Source of the DNA: JADHUC01 sp964617665
GTDB lineage: Bacteria > Planctomycetota > Planctomycetia > Pirellulales > Pirellulaceae
Assembly (NCBI GenBank): GCA_964617665.1
Contig: CAZUAH010000020.1
Location: 1 to 57,156, forward strand
DNA: 57,156 nt
Reading direction: 5' to 3'
The notes beneath the pieces were generated by a model that had not been told where the DNA came from, did not search any database, and saw nothing but the letters and a program-made list of their open reading frames with translations. A program made the position numbers and the translations under genes. Within the stretch, counting starts at the first letter, position 1; each line of letters starts with the position of its first letter. Of the stretch, positions 18,557 through 28,123 are shown piece by piece.

Positions 18557-21500
18557 TCACTCTGACGGGGTCAGTTCCCATGCGACGGCTGCCCGGGGTG
18601 GCAAGGTCACGTCCCGACGGAAACTGCGCGGCACTGCGAACGAATCATCTTCGCCGTCGCTCTTGATGACAACTACCCGGACTTGATCGCCTGATACACC
18701 GTACTCGGCCGCATCCAATTCCAGGCGTGTCGCAATCGGCTCGTCGCCAACATTAACCATCAGCAGTACAGTTCGGTTCTCGTCCGGCAACTGCCACGCG
18801 CCGCTCATGGCAACCGGGGTGGTCACCGGCCATTCGCCATGCCATTGCCAATCGGCGGTGACGTCGGGGATCTCGCCATGTAGTCGCGGTGGCCGGGCCA
18901 TTTGGCCAGCGTTGAAGTAGCGCCGAAGCCGCCATCGCAAATGAACGATTTGGCGGAGGAACGCGAAGTTCTCCTTTTCATTCACAACCTCCGGGCCAAT
19001 CCATCCAATCTGTTCGCCGAACACGAGTTGCTGGCCCGCTTTCATGCGCAAAGCCAGATTCTTGGTCGGGCCGCCGCGATAAGCCCGCCCGAACATCTGA
19101 ATGCTTCCACCATAGACAGCCGGAAACGCCGGAACCTGGCCGTCGTACTGCCAGTGCCACGTCAGGTAACCGTCGAACCACTTCACGTACGGTTCGGCGT
19201 TACACTCAGTCGTCAACATTCGACCGTCGGGCATCTCACGTCGAATCGCGTCCATCATCTTCCAGTACGCTTCGGTCCACCAATGCCCCCCTCCGATCAG
19301 ATGGCCGTGCGAGGCGTCGAAGCACAACCGCGGCTGGGCCGCTGCGATTTGGTCGATGTACACTCCGCGAACGCCGCATTCGTTCATCAGCCGCAATACG
19401 ATTTCGCGGACCTTTGTCTGCCACAATTCCGTGCTGGGGCACATGGCTGCCAGTTCCACTTTGCTACCGTCCGTCTCTTTGCTCCCATAAACCTCCGTGT
19501 ACGGTTCGCCATGTTCGTCCTTCGTGGCGGCCGGTCGTGCAAGCTTGGAGAACTGAAAGTCGTCGCTGCCCTTGTCGCGCGTATCCCACAGCCGACCATT
19601 GATGTAGGGCATGATGTAGATGTCTTTGGATTGCAGCAGCTTGACCGCATCAGCAAAGCCTTCGTCGGCAGGGAAGTAGTGCGGATAGTCGTTGTCGAAC
19701 GGAATTTGGTGCCAGTTGTACCAGTGAAAGCCAACCGGCAGTCCCATCTTTTCGGCGAATTCCTGCAATACCGGCAGTCCGCTCTTCGGATCGCCGCCGC
19801 CGAGCCCCCACACGGACAGTTCGCGCATCCACACGGGTGTGTCCGCGCGCCCATCCTCTGTCAACGGTGGATACCACTTGGCATGCTGCCGAACCCACTG
19901 GCGATAGATCACCGCCGCATCGAACCAGTCGCCAGCCATGTGTTGCCAAACGGCCTGCCCACACAGCTCAAACCGGTTGCCGGGTCTGCCCATCTGCGAC
20001 ACAGGATGATCAAAAGACAGTACCACCTCGCGCCGGCTGGGCCGACTTTGGGCACGTATCTCTTTCGTGCTGCCGAAGGGATCATGTATGCCCGTGTACA
20101 AGCCCGTCGAGCCGTTCCCCGCGTAGGCAGCCATGTACTGCATCGTGGTCCAGCCGCTTGGATACCGGCCGCTGGAATTCAGGGCGCGACGCCACGCGTC
20201 TTTCTCCAGTTGGCCGGCAGCGCGAGGTAGGAACAACGTCGACTCGGATCCGAGTTCTTTGACCGCGACTTGCGGGAAGACAACACGCCAGAGGCTCCAC
20301 TTGTCACTGACGCCTGCGACGGATAGCTTCCAGGAAATGGAGCTGGTAGCCGTATCGGGCACTGCGTGTGCAACCGCCTGCAAGCCACCAAATCGTTCGT
20401 CGATTGGTGCCTTCCATCGAAGTTCGACGCCACGGTCGGTCTCGACTGGACGCGCACCTACTTCGCGCCAGCCACTATCGGCCGTCAGCCGTACCTCGTC
20501 TTTCGTCTCCACATCGCGCAATATCAACTCGAACAACGGCTCACTGCCCGGAGAACTGAGTTGGCAATCTGCCGCTGCGTCAAACAGACTCAGGAGCCGG
20601 ATGCCTCCGTTGCCTCGTTCGAGAATCATGCCCAGATTGCCGGCGTTCAGAACCGTCCAGTCGGCCGGCGTCTTGCCCTCGGTGGCTTCGATCGCTTGCT
20701 GGAACCGACCCGCATCGGCCAGTTGCGCAGCCCCGGCCGCATGCCACCACGTCTGTTGTCTGGCTGCCGACGGCTGTTGGAGCCAACGCTTCTTCGCCGC
20801 AGCGATCTTCTCGTCCACCGACGCCACGGCCACCTTGACACTGGCCTTGCTCGGGAGTTCGGCCGCGGCCGATCGGATTGCCTCGACGACATTGTCAGCC
20901 GTGCCGATCCAGAGCCACGCGGACCACTGCCGAGTCGGCTCGGGCCATGCCTGCCATGATCGGGTTCCGTGAGCGTGAAGGTAGCTGCCGCCGCGATGGT
21001 CGTAGAACAATGCCCGCCCACAATCGAGCATCGCGATGGCGTGACTCCCGTCGACCAACGCACCCCATTGGTTGAAGTGAAAGCCCCGCGTTTCTTTTGT
21101 GAACTTGCCGCGCTCGACTGGTTCGCCGCCGGCCCACTCGGGAAAATCATCGCCGGGGAAATTCAGTTCCAGGAGGTGTGCTTCGCTCCACGGTTTGTCC
21201 GGTTGCTGCGATGCGGTCGCGGTCACTCGCACCAGCGGCGAGTCGTTCAGGTAGATCCAATCGTACGTGGCCTCGGGTCTCGAATCGGGATGTTTCCCAC
21301 CAGACTGCATGTATCGGGAACGAACGCGCACGACGGTAGCCAAGGGACCGGTCGAGGCTCGTTGGATCACCGGCTGCGGATCGTTCGACAGGTTGAAGCT
21401 TCCAGTTTCAGGATCATGCACGCGATCGTTCCACCGGAAGCGATCAAAGATCTTGCCCGACGAAGGAAACTCGACGCGACTGGGCAGCCCACCCATTTTC

Positions 21501-21928
21501 GTCGCGGCATGGACGACGCGAAAGGAATTGGTCGCGACCGCGCCATCAAAAGGCTTGCTGGTCGGAACTTGCCCGTCGCTTGGCTCGACCTTATCGAACG
21601 AGATCCGCAAGCTCGCGTCACCACCAGCCGACAATCTGAGAATCAATGTGCCGGTCACGCGCGCCGCTGGATCGTAGTCGGCTGCCGGAACAAACTGCAC
21701 AGGCACGTGTGCGCCATCCGGGATCTGCACCGTGCGAACGTTTTGGGGCTCGACACGGCCGACCTTGCACCACTGCACTGCATCGGTCAGGTCGACGTCC
21801 GCGATGACCAGACCGTGGTCGGGAGCATCATCAACCTTTACTAGGATGTCCTCTGAACGCGTGAGAGAGCACAAGCATGAAGATACAAGGAAAACCAAAC
21901 GCACGACGTTGCCAAGACGAATATTCAC
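18557..21928 (-). CDS. Exported TIM-barrel glycoside hydrolase-like protein (DUF6259-type)
   Basis: 1123 residues. The GTG at 21928 is chosen because AGGAG (21936-21940) is 7 nt upstream and a signal peptide follows at once (MNIRLGNVVRLVFLVSSCL); a longer frame to 22060 is rejected. Two N-terminal beta-sandwich regions (about 25-650) precede a barrel (about 690-1010): 'PVWMRELSVWGLGG', 'GFHWYNWHQIPFDNDYPHYFP', 'GVYIDQIAAAQP', 'LTTECNAEPYVKWFDGYL'. The Asp in GVYIDQ and the Glu in TTECNAE are candidate catalytic acids. A beta-sandwich closes the protein. The pattern matches what I know as DUF6259 (glycosidase clan), with no proven substrate. First gene of the minus-strand run, divergent from the HzsA-related gene at 22091. 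Confidence 0.75.
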   Translation of the reverse strand: MNIRLGNVVRLVFLVSSCLCSLTRSEDILVKVDDAPDHGLVIADVDLTDAVQWCKVGRVEPQNVRTVQIPDGAHVPVQFVPAADYDPAARVTGTLILRLSAGGDASLRISFDKVEPSDGQVPTSKPFDGAVATNSFRVVHAATKMGGLPSRVEFPSSGKIFDRFRWNDRVHDPETGSFNLSNDPQPVIQRASTGPLATVVRVRSRYMQSGGKHPDSRPEATYDWIYLNDSPLVRVTATASQQPDKPWSEAHLLELNFPGDDFPEWAGGEPVERGKFTKETRGFHFNQWGALVDGSHAIAMLDCGRALFYDHRGGSYLHAHGTRSWQAWPEPTRQWSAWLWIGTADNVVEAIRSAAAELPSKASVKVAVASVDEKIAAAKKRWLQQPSAARQQTWWHAAGAAQLADAGRFQQAIEATEGKTPADWTVLNAGNLGMILERGNGGIRLLSLFDAAADCQLSSPGSEPLFELILRDVETKDEVRLTADSGWREVGARPVETDRGVELRWKAPIDERFGGLQAVAHAVPDTATSSISWKLSVAGVSDKWSLWRVVFPQVAVKELGSESTLFLPRAAGQLEKDAWRRALNSSGRYPSGWTTMQYMAAYAGNGSTGLYTGIHDPFGSTKEIRAQSRPSRREVVLSFDHPVSQMGRPGNRFELCGQAVWQHMAGDWFDAAVIYRQWVRQHAKWYPPLTEDGRADTPVWMRELSVWGLGGGDPKSGLPVLQEFAEKMGLPVGFHWYNWHQIPFDNDYPHYFPADEGFADAVKLLQSKDIYIMPYINGRLWDTRDKGSDDFQFSKLARPAATKDEHGEPYTEVYGSKETDGSKVELAAMCPSTELWQTKVREIVLRLMNECGVRGVYIDQIAAAQPRLCFDASHGHLIGGGHWWTEAYWKMMDAIRREMPDGRMLTTECNAEPYVKWFDGYLTWHWQYDGQVPAFPAVYGGSIQMFGRAYRGGPTKNLALRMKAGQQLVFGEQIGWIGPEVVNEKENFAFLRQIVHLRWRLRRYFNAGQMARPPRLHGEIPDVTADWQWHGEWPVTTPVAMSGAWQLPDENRTVLLMVNVGDEPIATRLELDAAEYGVSGDQVRVVVIKSDGEDDSFAVPRSFRRDVTLPPRAAVAWELTPSE

Positions 21929-21935
21929 TTTCGAT

Positions 21936-21940
21936 CTCCT
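21936..21940 (-). promoter_or_regulatory. Ribosome binding site fixing a GTG start
   Basis: AGGAG on the minus strand, 7 nt from the GTG at 21928. It sets the start of the glycosidase-like gene 132 nt inside the longest open frame and places the signal peptide at the N-terminus. Confidence 0.75.
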
Positions 21941-22036
21941 ATTCGACAACTCCACAGTACGTTGCATCATGCTAACACATTGGGAAGGGGATTTCACAAG
22001 CGACCGTAGTGGATTTCGGCGGCACAAACGACGTAT

Positions 22037-22065
22037 TTGCACCGATGCCCGACGCCACATATACT
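22037..22065 (+). promoter_or_regulatory. Sigma70-like promoter for the HzsA-related gene
   Basis: TTGCAC (22037-22042), a 17-nt spacer and TATACT (22060-22065). This is 4/6 and 5/6 to consensus with ideal spacing, and would start transcription about 20 nt before the ATG at 22091. It is the best housekeeping-type promoter I see in the window. Confidence 0.6.
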
Positions 22066-22090
22066 TGATGAACCTCGAGGAAAGGGAACG

Positions 22091-24685
22091 ATGGCTCGTA
22101 ATACCGCAGTCATATTCTTGACAGCCGTGTTGTGCGTCCCGCTGTCGCCAGTCTACGGGCAGAACGACGTTGCTGGCGTTGGTCCGTTACGCGCAGCAAT
22201 CAAGGATCTTCAATCTACGTTTGGTGATCGCTACCCGAACGGTGACGAGTTCCTGTCGCGACTTGAACATGTCAAGACGCTGGACGAGCTTGACGCCGTT
22301 CGTCGGCAAGCCCTTCTAGCCAATCCGTTGGTCAGCGATCAGCCGATTCTGTTCGTCGTCCGGCCGCAGTACATCAACGAACATGGCACGGAAGCCACGA
22401 TGTATCAGACGGGCGAAATCAATACGCACTGTTTTCGTGGCGGCGGGGCCGTCAAGTTGTTGGATCTGGCCAATGACGGAGAGGTGACGACGATTCTGAA
22501 CGTGCCCAACGGCATCGCCCGGGACCCGGATCTTCACTTCGACGGAGAGAAGGTCGTCTTTTCTATGCGTCGAGACGCCGAAGACGACTACCACATATGC
22601 GAAATGGATGTGGACGGCAGTGGACTGAAGCAGTTGACGTTCTCTTCGCGCGTTTCCGACATTCATCCGCTGTACTTGCCCAGCGGCAAGATCGCGTTCA
22701 GTTCGACTCGCGAGCCAAAGTACATCCCTTGCCAGCGTCATTTGATGGCAAACCTGTTTGTGATGAACGACGATGGATCGAACGTCCGGCAAATCGGCCA
22801 CAACACACAGTTCGAAGGTTACAGCACTTTGATGCCGGACGGCCGGATTCTGTACACGCGCTGGGAATACGTCGACAAACACTACTCGTCCGCATACGGT
22901 TTGTGGACGATGAATCCCGATGGCACGAATCAGGCTCTGTACTACGGCAACTACGCCTGGCAACCGGGAGCGATCGTCGACGGACGAGTCATTCCTGGAA
23001 CCGATCAGTTCGTGGCCATTTTCACGGCGGTTCACGAGTTACCATGGGGAGCCATGATGGTTGTCGATCGCCGGCGCGGGTTGGATGGTACCGAGCCGAT
23101 TGTTCACAATTGGCCGCAGGACATCACGCCTTACATGAGTCGCTGGGACGAGGTTGGCCGGATTGGGAATAAGTTCGACAGTTTTCGCCAGGTGCGACTC
23201 AAGTACGAAGACCCTTACCCACTGTCGGACAAGTATTTCCTGTGCTCAAGGTACTGTCCGGAGACAAAGTCGACGGGCATTTTCCTGGTCGACGTGTTCG
23301 GCAACGAGTTGTTGCTGCACAGCGAGGCGCCCGGTTGTTTCGATCCCATTCCGCTCGTCCCACGCCCGCACCCTCCGGTCATTCCCGATCGAGTCGAACT
23401 GGCAAAGAACGAAGGCGCTTTCTACATCCAGGACGTGTATCGTGGCGAGTCCATGGACCGAGTGCCGCGAGGAACGGTCAAGTATGTGAGGGTAATCGAA
23501 GCACCAGCCAAAAAGACTTTCCCACCGCGCGGCATCGGCGATTGGACGCCTGCGTTGAACGTCGACGGTCATCATCCGGTGGCCGTGAATTGGGGTCACT
23601 ATAACACGAAACGAATCCTTGGCACGGTTCCCGTCGCGGCAGACGGTTCGGTGTATTTCAAGGTGCCCGCCGATCGTTTTGTCTATTTCCAGCTTCTGGA
23701 TGAAAACGAAATGATGGTCCATTCGATGCGCAGCGGAACGACGGTGCAACCGGGCGAGACCATTGGCTGTGTTGGCTGCCACGAGAACCGGTTGGAGGCA
23801 ACTCCACTGGCGATGGGCGAAATGCCGATGGTCTTGGACGGAGAGCCCAGGGAACTCGAACCGTGGTACGGTCCACCGCGCGACTTCAGCTATGCAGTCG
23901 AGGTCCAGCCAGTGCTGGACGATCACTGTGTTAGCTGTCACGACTACGGCAAGGAGGCCAGCGATTTCATCCTATGCGGCGACATCGGGTCGGCGTTCAA
24001 TATGTCCTATACCTCACTTCGTCGCCGATCACCGCCGATCTGGCTGCCCGAGCACGCCGAAGGTCCTAAACCGCTGATCAGTTCCGTGGACGCTGGCCCG
24101 GTGAGAATCCTACCTCCGTTTTCTTGGGGCTCCCATCGAAGCCGCCTGGTCGATTTGCTGCGTGATGGTCACGAGGACGTGAAGCTCGACAAGGAGAGCT
24201 TCGGCCGCATCGTGACCTGGATCGATCTGAACACCCCATACTATCCGACGCACGCAACGTACTACCGCACCAACACATTCGGTCGCTGCCCGCTGGATCA
24301 CCAGCAACTGCTGCACCTGGGGAAGTTGATTTCGACCGGGCCAAATGGCAGGGCGTTCGGATGGAAGACCGTCCAGCGGTACAGTGGTGGCGAACTGAGC
24401 CGGATGATCATGACGATGGGCTCGCCGATCAACTTCAGTCGGCCGGAGCACAGTCTTGTATTGAAGGCATTCGACAGCATGGACGATTCGCGATATGGCG
24501 AGGCACTCCAGATCATCCGAGCGGGTGCGAGCATGCTGGAACAACACCCACGGGCCGACATGCCTGGGTTCCGGCCCTGCGAAGCGGATCAAGCACGTCT
24601 CGATTATCACGCTACTCGTTGCCGCATCGAAGCCGCGACACGCGCCGCAATCGTACAGGGCCAGAAGCGATACGACGGAACGTAG
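22091..24685 (+). CDS. HzsA-related PD40-propeller diheme cytochrome c protein
   Basis: 864 residues. The ATG at 22091 follows GAGGAAAGGG; the open frame from 22037 is rejected. Signal peptide about 1-24 (SPVYGQ). A short helical region (30-75) leads into PD40-type strands ('LHFDGEKVVFSMRR', 'LPSGKIAFSSTRE', 'MPDGRILYTRWEYVDKH'), an 'ILGTVPVAADGSVYFKVPADRFVYFQLLDENE' module, then hemes CVGCH (about 560) and CVSCH (about 613). It lacks the LamG domain and the third heme of the paralogue at 10001-13255; the C-terminal part where that heme sits is shorter here. The ending 'EHPRADMPGFRPCEADQARLDYHATRCRIE' matches the paralogue's ending in style. It has its own promoter and heads a plus-strand set with GMC oxidoreductase and aldehyde dehydrogenase 105 nt downstream. 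Confidence 0.85.
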   Translation: MARNTAVIFLTAVLCVPLSPVYGQNDVAGVGPLRAAIKDLQSTFGDRYPNGDEFLSRLEHVKTLDELDAVRRQALLANPLVSDQPILFVVRPQYINEHGTEATMYQTGEINTHCFRGGGAVKLLDLANDGEVTTILNVPNGIARDPDLHFDGEKVVFSMRRDAEDDYHICEMDVDGSGLKQLTFSSRVSDIHPLYLPSGKIAFSSTREPKYIPCQRHLMANLFVMNDDGSNVRQIGHNTQFEGYSTLMPDGRILYTRWEYVDKHYSSAYGLWTMNPDGTNQALYYGNYAWQPGAIVDGRVIPGTDQFVAIFTAVHELPWGAMMVVDRRRGLDGTEPIVHNWPQDITPYMSRWDEVGRIGNKFDSFRQVRLKYEDPYPLSDKYFLCSRYCPETKSTGIFLVDVFGNELLLHSEAPGCFDPIPLVPRPHPPVIPDRVELAKNEGAFYIQDVYRGESMDRVPRGTVKYVRVIEAPAKKTFPPRGIGDWTPALNVDGHHPVAVNWGHYNTKRILGTVPVAADGSVYFKVPADRFVYFQLLDENEMMVHSMRSGTTVQPGETIGCVGCHENRLEATPLAMGEMPMVLDGEPRELEPWYGPPRDFSYAVEVQPVLDDHCVSCHDYGKEASDFILCGDIGSAFNMSYTSLRRRSPPIWLPEHAEGPKPLISSVDAGPVRILPPFSWGSHRSRLVDLLRDGHEDVKLDKESFGRIVTWIDLNTPYYPTHATYYRTNTFGRCPLDHQQLLHLGKLISTGPNGRAFGWKTVQRYSGGELSRMIMTMGSPINFSRPEHSLVLKAFDSMDDSRYGEALQIIRAGASMLEQHPRADMPGFRPCEADQARLDYHATRCRIEAATRAAIVQGQKRYDGT

Positions 24686-24695
24686 CCAACGTTGG
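24686..24695. other. Perfect 10-bp palindrome after a stop codon
   Basis: CCAACGTTGG directly follows the TAG stop of the HzsA-related gene. It is too short and loop-free for a standard terminator; it could be a protein-binding site or chance. Confidence 0.25.
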
Positions 24696-24790
24696 ATGAC
24701 TCGGTCTAGCTGTTATTTCGTGACGTCAATTCAAGAAAGGCATCGCAGACGCAAGGCGGCAATTCTCGGCAACTGTTTCGGAGTGTTCAG

Positions 24791-26410
24791 GTGCCTGACT
24801 TCGACTACGTGATCATTGGCTCCGGCTTTGGCGGAAGCGTCTCTGCGTTACGCCTCGTCGAAAAAGGCTATTCGGTGGCCGTCATCGAGCGAGGTAAGCG
24901 TTGGACGCAAGATACCTTGCCTAAGACCAATTGGAATGTACGCAAATACTTATGGGCTCCCAAGGCCCGTTGTTTCGGCATTCAGGGCATCACTACGCTG
25001 CGCGATGTGATGGTGCTTCACGGCTGCGGAGTTGGCGGAGGCAGCTTGGTCTACGCTGCCGTGCTGATGGCTCCTCCGGACGAGGTCTTCCAGCAGTCCG
25101 CATGGGGCTCTCTGGGGGAATGGAAACGCGATCTGACGCCACACTACGCGACTGTGCGGAGAATGCTCGGGGTAACGCGAAGTGATTGCCTGGGCGACAC
25201 CGATCGCATGCTGCGAGAGATCGCTCAAGAAATGGAACGCGGCCACACGTTCCATTCTACAGAAGTCGGCACGTTCTTCGGCGAACCCGGCCAGGTGCAT
25301 TCGGACCCGTACTTTGGCGGCGAGGGTCCAGAGAGGGCAGGCTGCACACTGTGTGGCGGCTGCATGGTCGGTTGTCGCCACAATGCCAAGAACAGCTTGG
25401 ACAAAAATTACCTTCACCTGGCGGAGCAAAGGGGAGCGCGAATCATCGCCGAAACCGAGGTCCGGGATATTCGCGAGTTGACTGGCGGCGGTTACTCCGT
25501 TCACACCGTGAGAACGGGGAGCCTTTTTGTCAAGCGACGCCAGCGGTTCGACGCGCGAGGGGTCGTCATGTGCGGTGGAGCGTTGGGAACAGTGCCCTTG
25601 CTGCTCAGGTGCAAAGAGCGTGGCTCCCTGCCGAGAATATCCAAACGGTTGGGTGCCCTGGTACGCACCAACAGCGAGGCCCTCGTAGGCAGCACAAGCC
25701 GTCAGCGAAGCGTGGACTACTCCAAGGGCATCGCAATCGCTTCAGGATTTCGACCGGACGACGTGACCACGATCGAGATGGTTCGCTACGGCGTCGGGCA
25801 AGACTTCATGTCTCTTATAGGCACGGTGCTTGTGCGAGGAGGCCCACCATGGCCGCGGCCAGTGCGGTTCGCAGGAGAAGTGCTGCGGAAGCCGCTGAAG
25901 TTTCTACGGCTGCTGAATCCGCTGGGCTGGGCCAAGCGGAGCGGCATCCTACTGGTGATGCAATCGGTGCCAAACCACATGACTTTGAGGCTACGAAGGC
26001 GATGGTTCTGGCCGTTCTCGAAGAAGCTCGATTCGGACTGGTATTCCGATGAGAGGATCCCCAAGTTCCTTCCGATGGCCAACGAAGTAGCCGAACGTCT
26101 GGCTGCCAAAATGGATGGGGACTCGTCGGGCAGCCTGCCAGAGGTGATCTTCAACCTCACGACGACGGCACACATACTGGGCGGATGCTGTATGGGGCGT
26201 GATCCGTCCGAAGGCGTGATCGACAAGTATGGACGCGTGTTCAATTACGACAACTTCTACGTGGCCGACGGTTCCATTGTGCCTGTCAATCTACGGGTCA
26301 ATCCAAGCTTGACGATCGCGGCACTCTCCGAGTGGGTTATGGGCCACATACCAGCGAAACCGAACGCCGCAAACAACGGCCCAACCAGCCAGCGTGAACG
26401 ATCCGGATAA
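24791..26410 (+). CDS. GMC-family FAD oxidoreductase (cholesterol oxidase-like)
   Basis: 539 residues from a GTG start. N-terminal Rossmann motif G-S-G-F-G-G (10-15) with the ribose-binding Glu near 33 (VAVIERG). A CxxCxxCxxxC group (Cys185, 188, 191, 195: CTLCGGCMVGC) is followed by RHNAKNSLDKNYL, typical of one GMC subgroup. The C-terminal FAD/active-site segment is 'HILGGCCMG...VADGSIVPVNLRVNPSLTIAAL'. Oxidises an alcohol or sterol-like substrate; no signal peptide, so probably cytoplasmic. Its TAA stop shares an A with the ATG of the next gene (TAATG), so translation is coupled to an aldehyde dehydrogenase. That suggests alcohol to aldehyde to acid steps. The electron acceptor is not evident. 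Confidence 0.88.
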   Translation: MPDFDYVIIGSGFGGSVSALRLVEKGYSVAVIERGKRWTQDTLPKTNWNVRKYLWAPKARCFGIQGITTLRDVMVLHGCGVGGGSLVYAAVLMAPPDEVFQQSAWGSLGEWKRDLTPHYATVRRMLGVTRSDCLGDTDRMLREIAQEMERGHTFHSTEVGTFFGEPGQVHSDPYFGGEGPERAGCTLCGGCMVGCRHNAKNSLDKNYLHLAEQRGARIIAETEVRDIRELTGGGYSVHTVRTGSLFVKRRQRFDARGVVMCGGALGTVPLLLRCKERGSLPRISKRLGALVRTNSEALVGSTSRQRSVDYSKGIAIASGFRPDDVTTIEMVRYGVGQDFMSLIGTVLVRGGPPWPRPVRFAGEVLRKPLKFLRLLNPLGWAKRSGILLVMQSVPNHMTLRLRRRWFWPFSKKLDSDWYSDERIPKFLPMANEVAERLAAKMDGDSSGSLPEVIFNLTTTAHILGGCCMGRDPSEGVIDKYGRVFNYDNFYVADGSIVPVNLRVNPSLTIAALSEWVMGHIPAKPNAANNGPTSQRERSG

Positions 26411-28116
26411 TGTCGGACCACCATACATCACAACAAGCGACTTCTGTGGAGCAAATCGACCGGTTCTTACAGGAACTTGCCGAAGGGAGAAGCCGTTTTT
26501 CGCGGTCCTCTGTGAGCGAGCGGATCACCTTGGCTGAATCATGCGCCGACGGAATCTGGAGTACCGCTCGCGACTGGGTGGAAACGGCATGCCAGGCAAA
26601 AGCCATCCCTCCAGGCAGCCCACTACGGGCGGAAGAGATTTTGGCTGGGCCCGTCGCCATGTTCCGATATCTCCGCTCGTTGATTCAATCACTGCATGCA
26701 ATCCAGTCGCATGGCATGCCACGCTTGCCGGGCAAGCCGTATCAAGACCCCGACGGACGGCTGCGCGTTCCCCTTTTCCCAGTCAAAGGCTTCTGTGACC
26801 GGGCGGCATTTCACGGCTTCAGAGCGACGGCGTGGATGCAACAAGGGATTCAACAGGATGAGCTCTTCGATCAACTCGCCTTGGGGACTCTTGCGGCGGG
26901 CGACAAGTCTCCGCGAACTGTGCTTGTGTTGGGGGCGGGCAACGTATCCAGCATCCCTGCCGCTGACACCTTGTCGAAGCTCTTCTGTGGCGGAAACGTT
27001 GTGCTGCTGAAAATGAGTCCAGTGAACGACTATTTGGGCCCGATTCTCCAGTCGGCGTTTGCCTCGCTCATTGACCGGGGACTATTGAGGATCATCTACG
27101 GCGGGGCAGACGTGGGTGCCGCTGCCATCGGACACCATCTGGTCGACGAAGTCCATATTACTGGCTCGATTGATTCTCACGACGCAATCGTCTGGGGCGC
27201 GACCGGCTCGGAACGGGATCGACGTAAGCGAGAGAATACTCCGCTGTTGACCAAGCCGATTACCAGTGAACTGGGGAATGTGAGCCCTTGGATCCTGGTG
27301 CCCGGCGATTACTCTCAGAAGCAACTGAAGTTTCAAGCTGAGAACATCGCAGCCTCGGTTACCAACAATGCCTCGTTCAACTGTGTGGCCACGAAGGTGC
27401 TGATCACATGGCGGCAGTGGCCACATCGCTCGTCGTTTCTCCAGCAAGTGGAGGATATCCTCCGTCGAGTGCCGCCACGAGTGGCGTACTACCCCGGGGC
27501 GATGGACCGCTATCGTCGCTTTGCCGGCTGTGAACCTACTGACGGACCTGAAGGTACATTGCCATGGACGATGTTGCGTGACGTGCATCCCGAGGAAGCC
27601 CCGCACCTTCTCGAACAGGAATCCTTCGTATGCGTGTTCGCGGAAGTGGCACTCGACGCGCTCACACCGCAAGAGTTTTTTCGGACCGCCGTGGAATTCG
27701 CAAACGAGCGCCTCTGGGGCACACTGTGTGCCGCCGTGACGCTTCCCTCGAGATTTCGCTCGCGACCAGACAACAAGCGTTTGCTGGAGTCCTGCTTGAA
27801 CCGGTTACGATACGGAGCGGTTGGGATCAACCAATGGCCCGGTCTGGTCTATGCCATGATGACTCCGCCTTGGGGAGGTTTCCCCGGCAGCGAACTTGCC
27901 GACGCACAAAGCGGGATTGGCTGGGTGCACAATACGCTGATGCTGCAAGGCGTCGAGAAGACCGTATTGGAGGGACCTTTGACCGTCTGGCCCAAGCCGG
28001 TCTGGTTTCCCACGCACGCACGAGCTGAGCCTGTGTCTTGGAGACTGTTGGATCTCTACCGAAAGCCGTCCATGAGGAAGCTGGCACTGCTGTTTGCGGA
28101 CGCCCTGCGAGGCTGA
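26410..28116 (+). CDS. Aldehyde dehydrogenase superfamily protein
   Basis: 568 residues. Coupled by TAATG to the GMC oxidoreductase. Seen: 'VLVLGAGNVSSIPAADTLSKLFCGGNVVLLKMSP' (about 171-204), HITGS (249-253), SELGNVSPWIL with the general-base Glu287, and NASFNCVATKVL with the nucleophile Cys325. These mark an aldehyde dehydrogenase fold. The divergent N-terminus (1-110) and the long insert between the motifs recall acyl-CoA-reductase-like members, so it could use a CoA or an acyl substrate. No signal peptide. Ends 7 nt from the convergent ABC permease gene. Confidence 0.82.
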   Translation: MSDHHTSQQATSVEQIDRFLQELAEGRSRFSRSSVSERITLAESCADGIWSTARDWVETACQAKAIPPGSPLRAEEILAGPVAMFRYLRSLIQSLHAIQSHGMPRLPGKPYQDPDGRLRVPLFPVKGFCDRAAFHGFRATAWMQQGIQQDELFDQLALGTLAAGDKSPRTVLVLGAGNVSSIPAADTLSKLFCGGNVVLLKMSPVNDYLGPILQSAFASLIDRGLLRIIYGGADVGAAAIGHHLVDEVHITGSIDSHDAIVWGATGSERDRRKRENTPLLTKPITSELGNVSPWILVPGDYSQKQLKFQAENIAASVTNNASFNCVATKVLITWRQWPHRSSFLQQVEDILRRVPPRVAYYPGAMDRYRRFAGCEPTDGPEGTLPWTMLRDVHPEEAPHLLEQESFVCVFAEVALDALTPQEFFRTAVEFANERLWGTLCAAVTLPSRFRSRPDNKRLLESCLNRLRYGAVGINQWPGLVYAMMTPPWGGFPGSELADAQSGIGWVHNTLMLQGVEKTVLEGPLTVWPKPVWFPTHARAEPVSWRLLDLYRKPSMRKLALLFADALRG

Positions 28117-28123
28117 TCAGGAG

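Noticed and set aside
18902..20230. 442-codon antisense frame
   Set aside because: Shadow of the glycosidase-like gene; the minus-strand frame has signal peptide and domain structure, while this one is Arg/His-rich without motifs.
3680..24685. Anammox hydrazine synthase
   Set aside because: The HzsA resemblance is to the broad planctomycete family; no HzsB/C, hydrazine dehydrogenase or nitrite genes are present.
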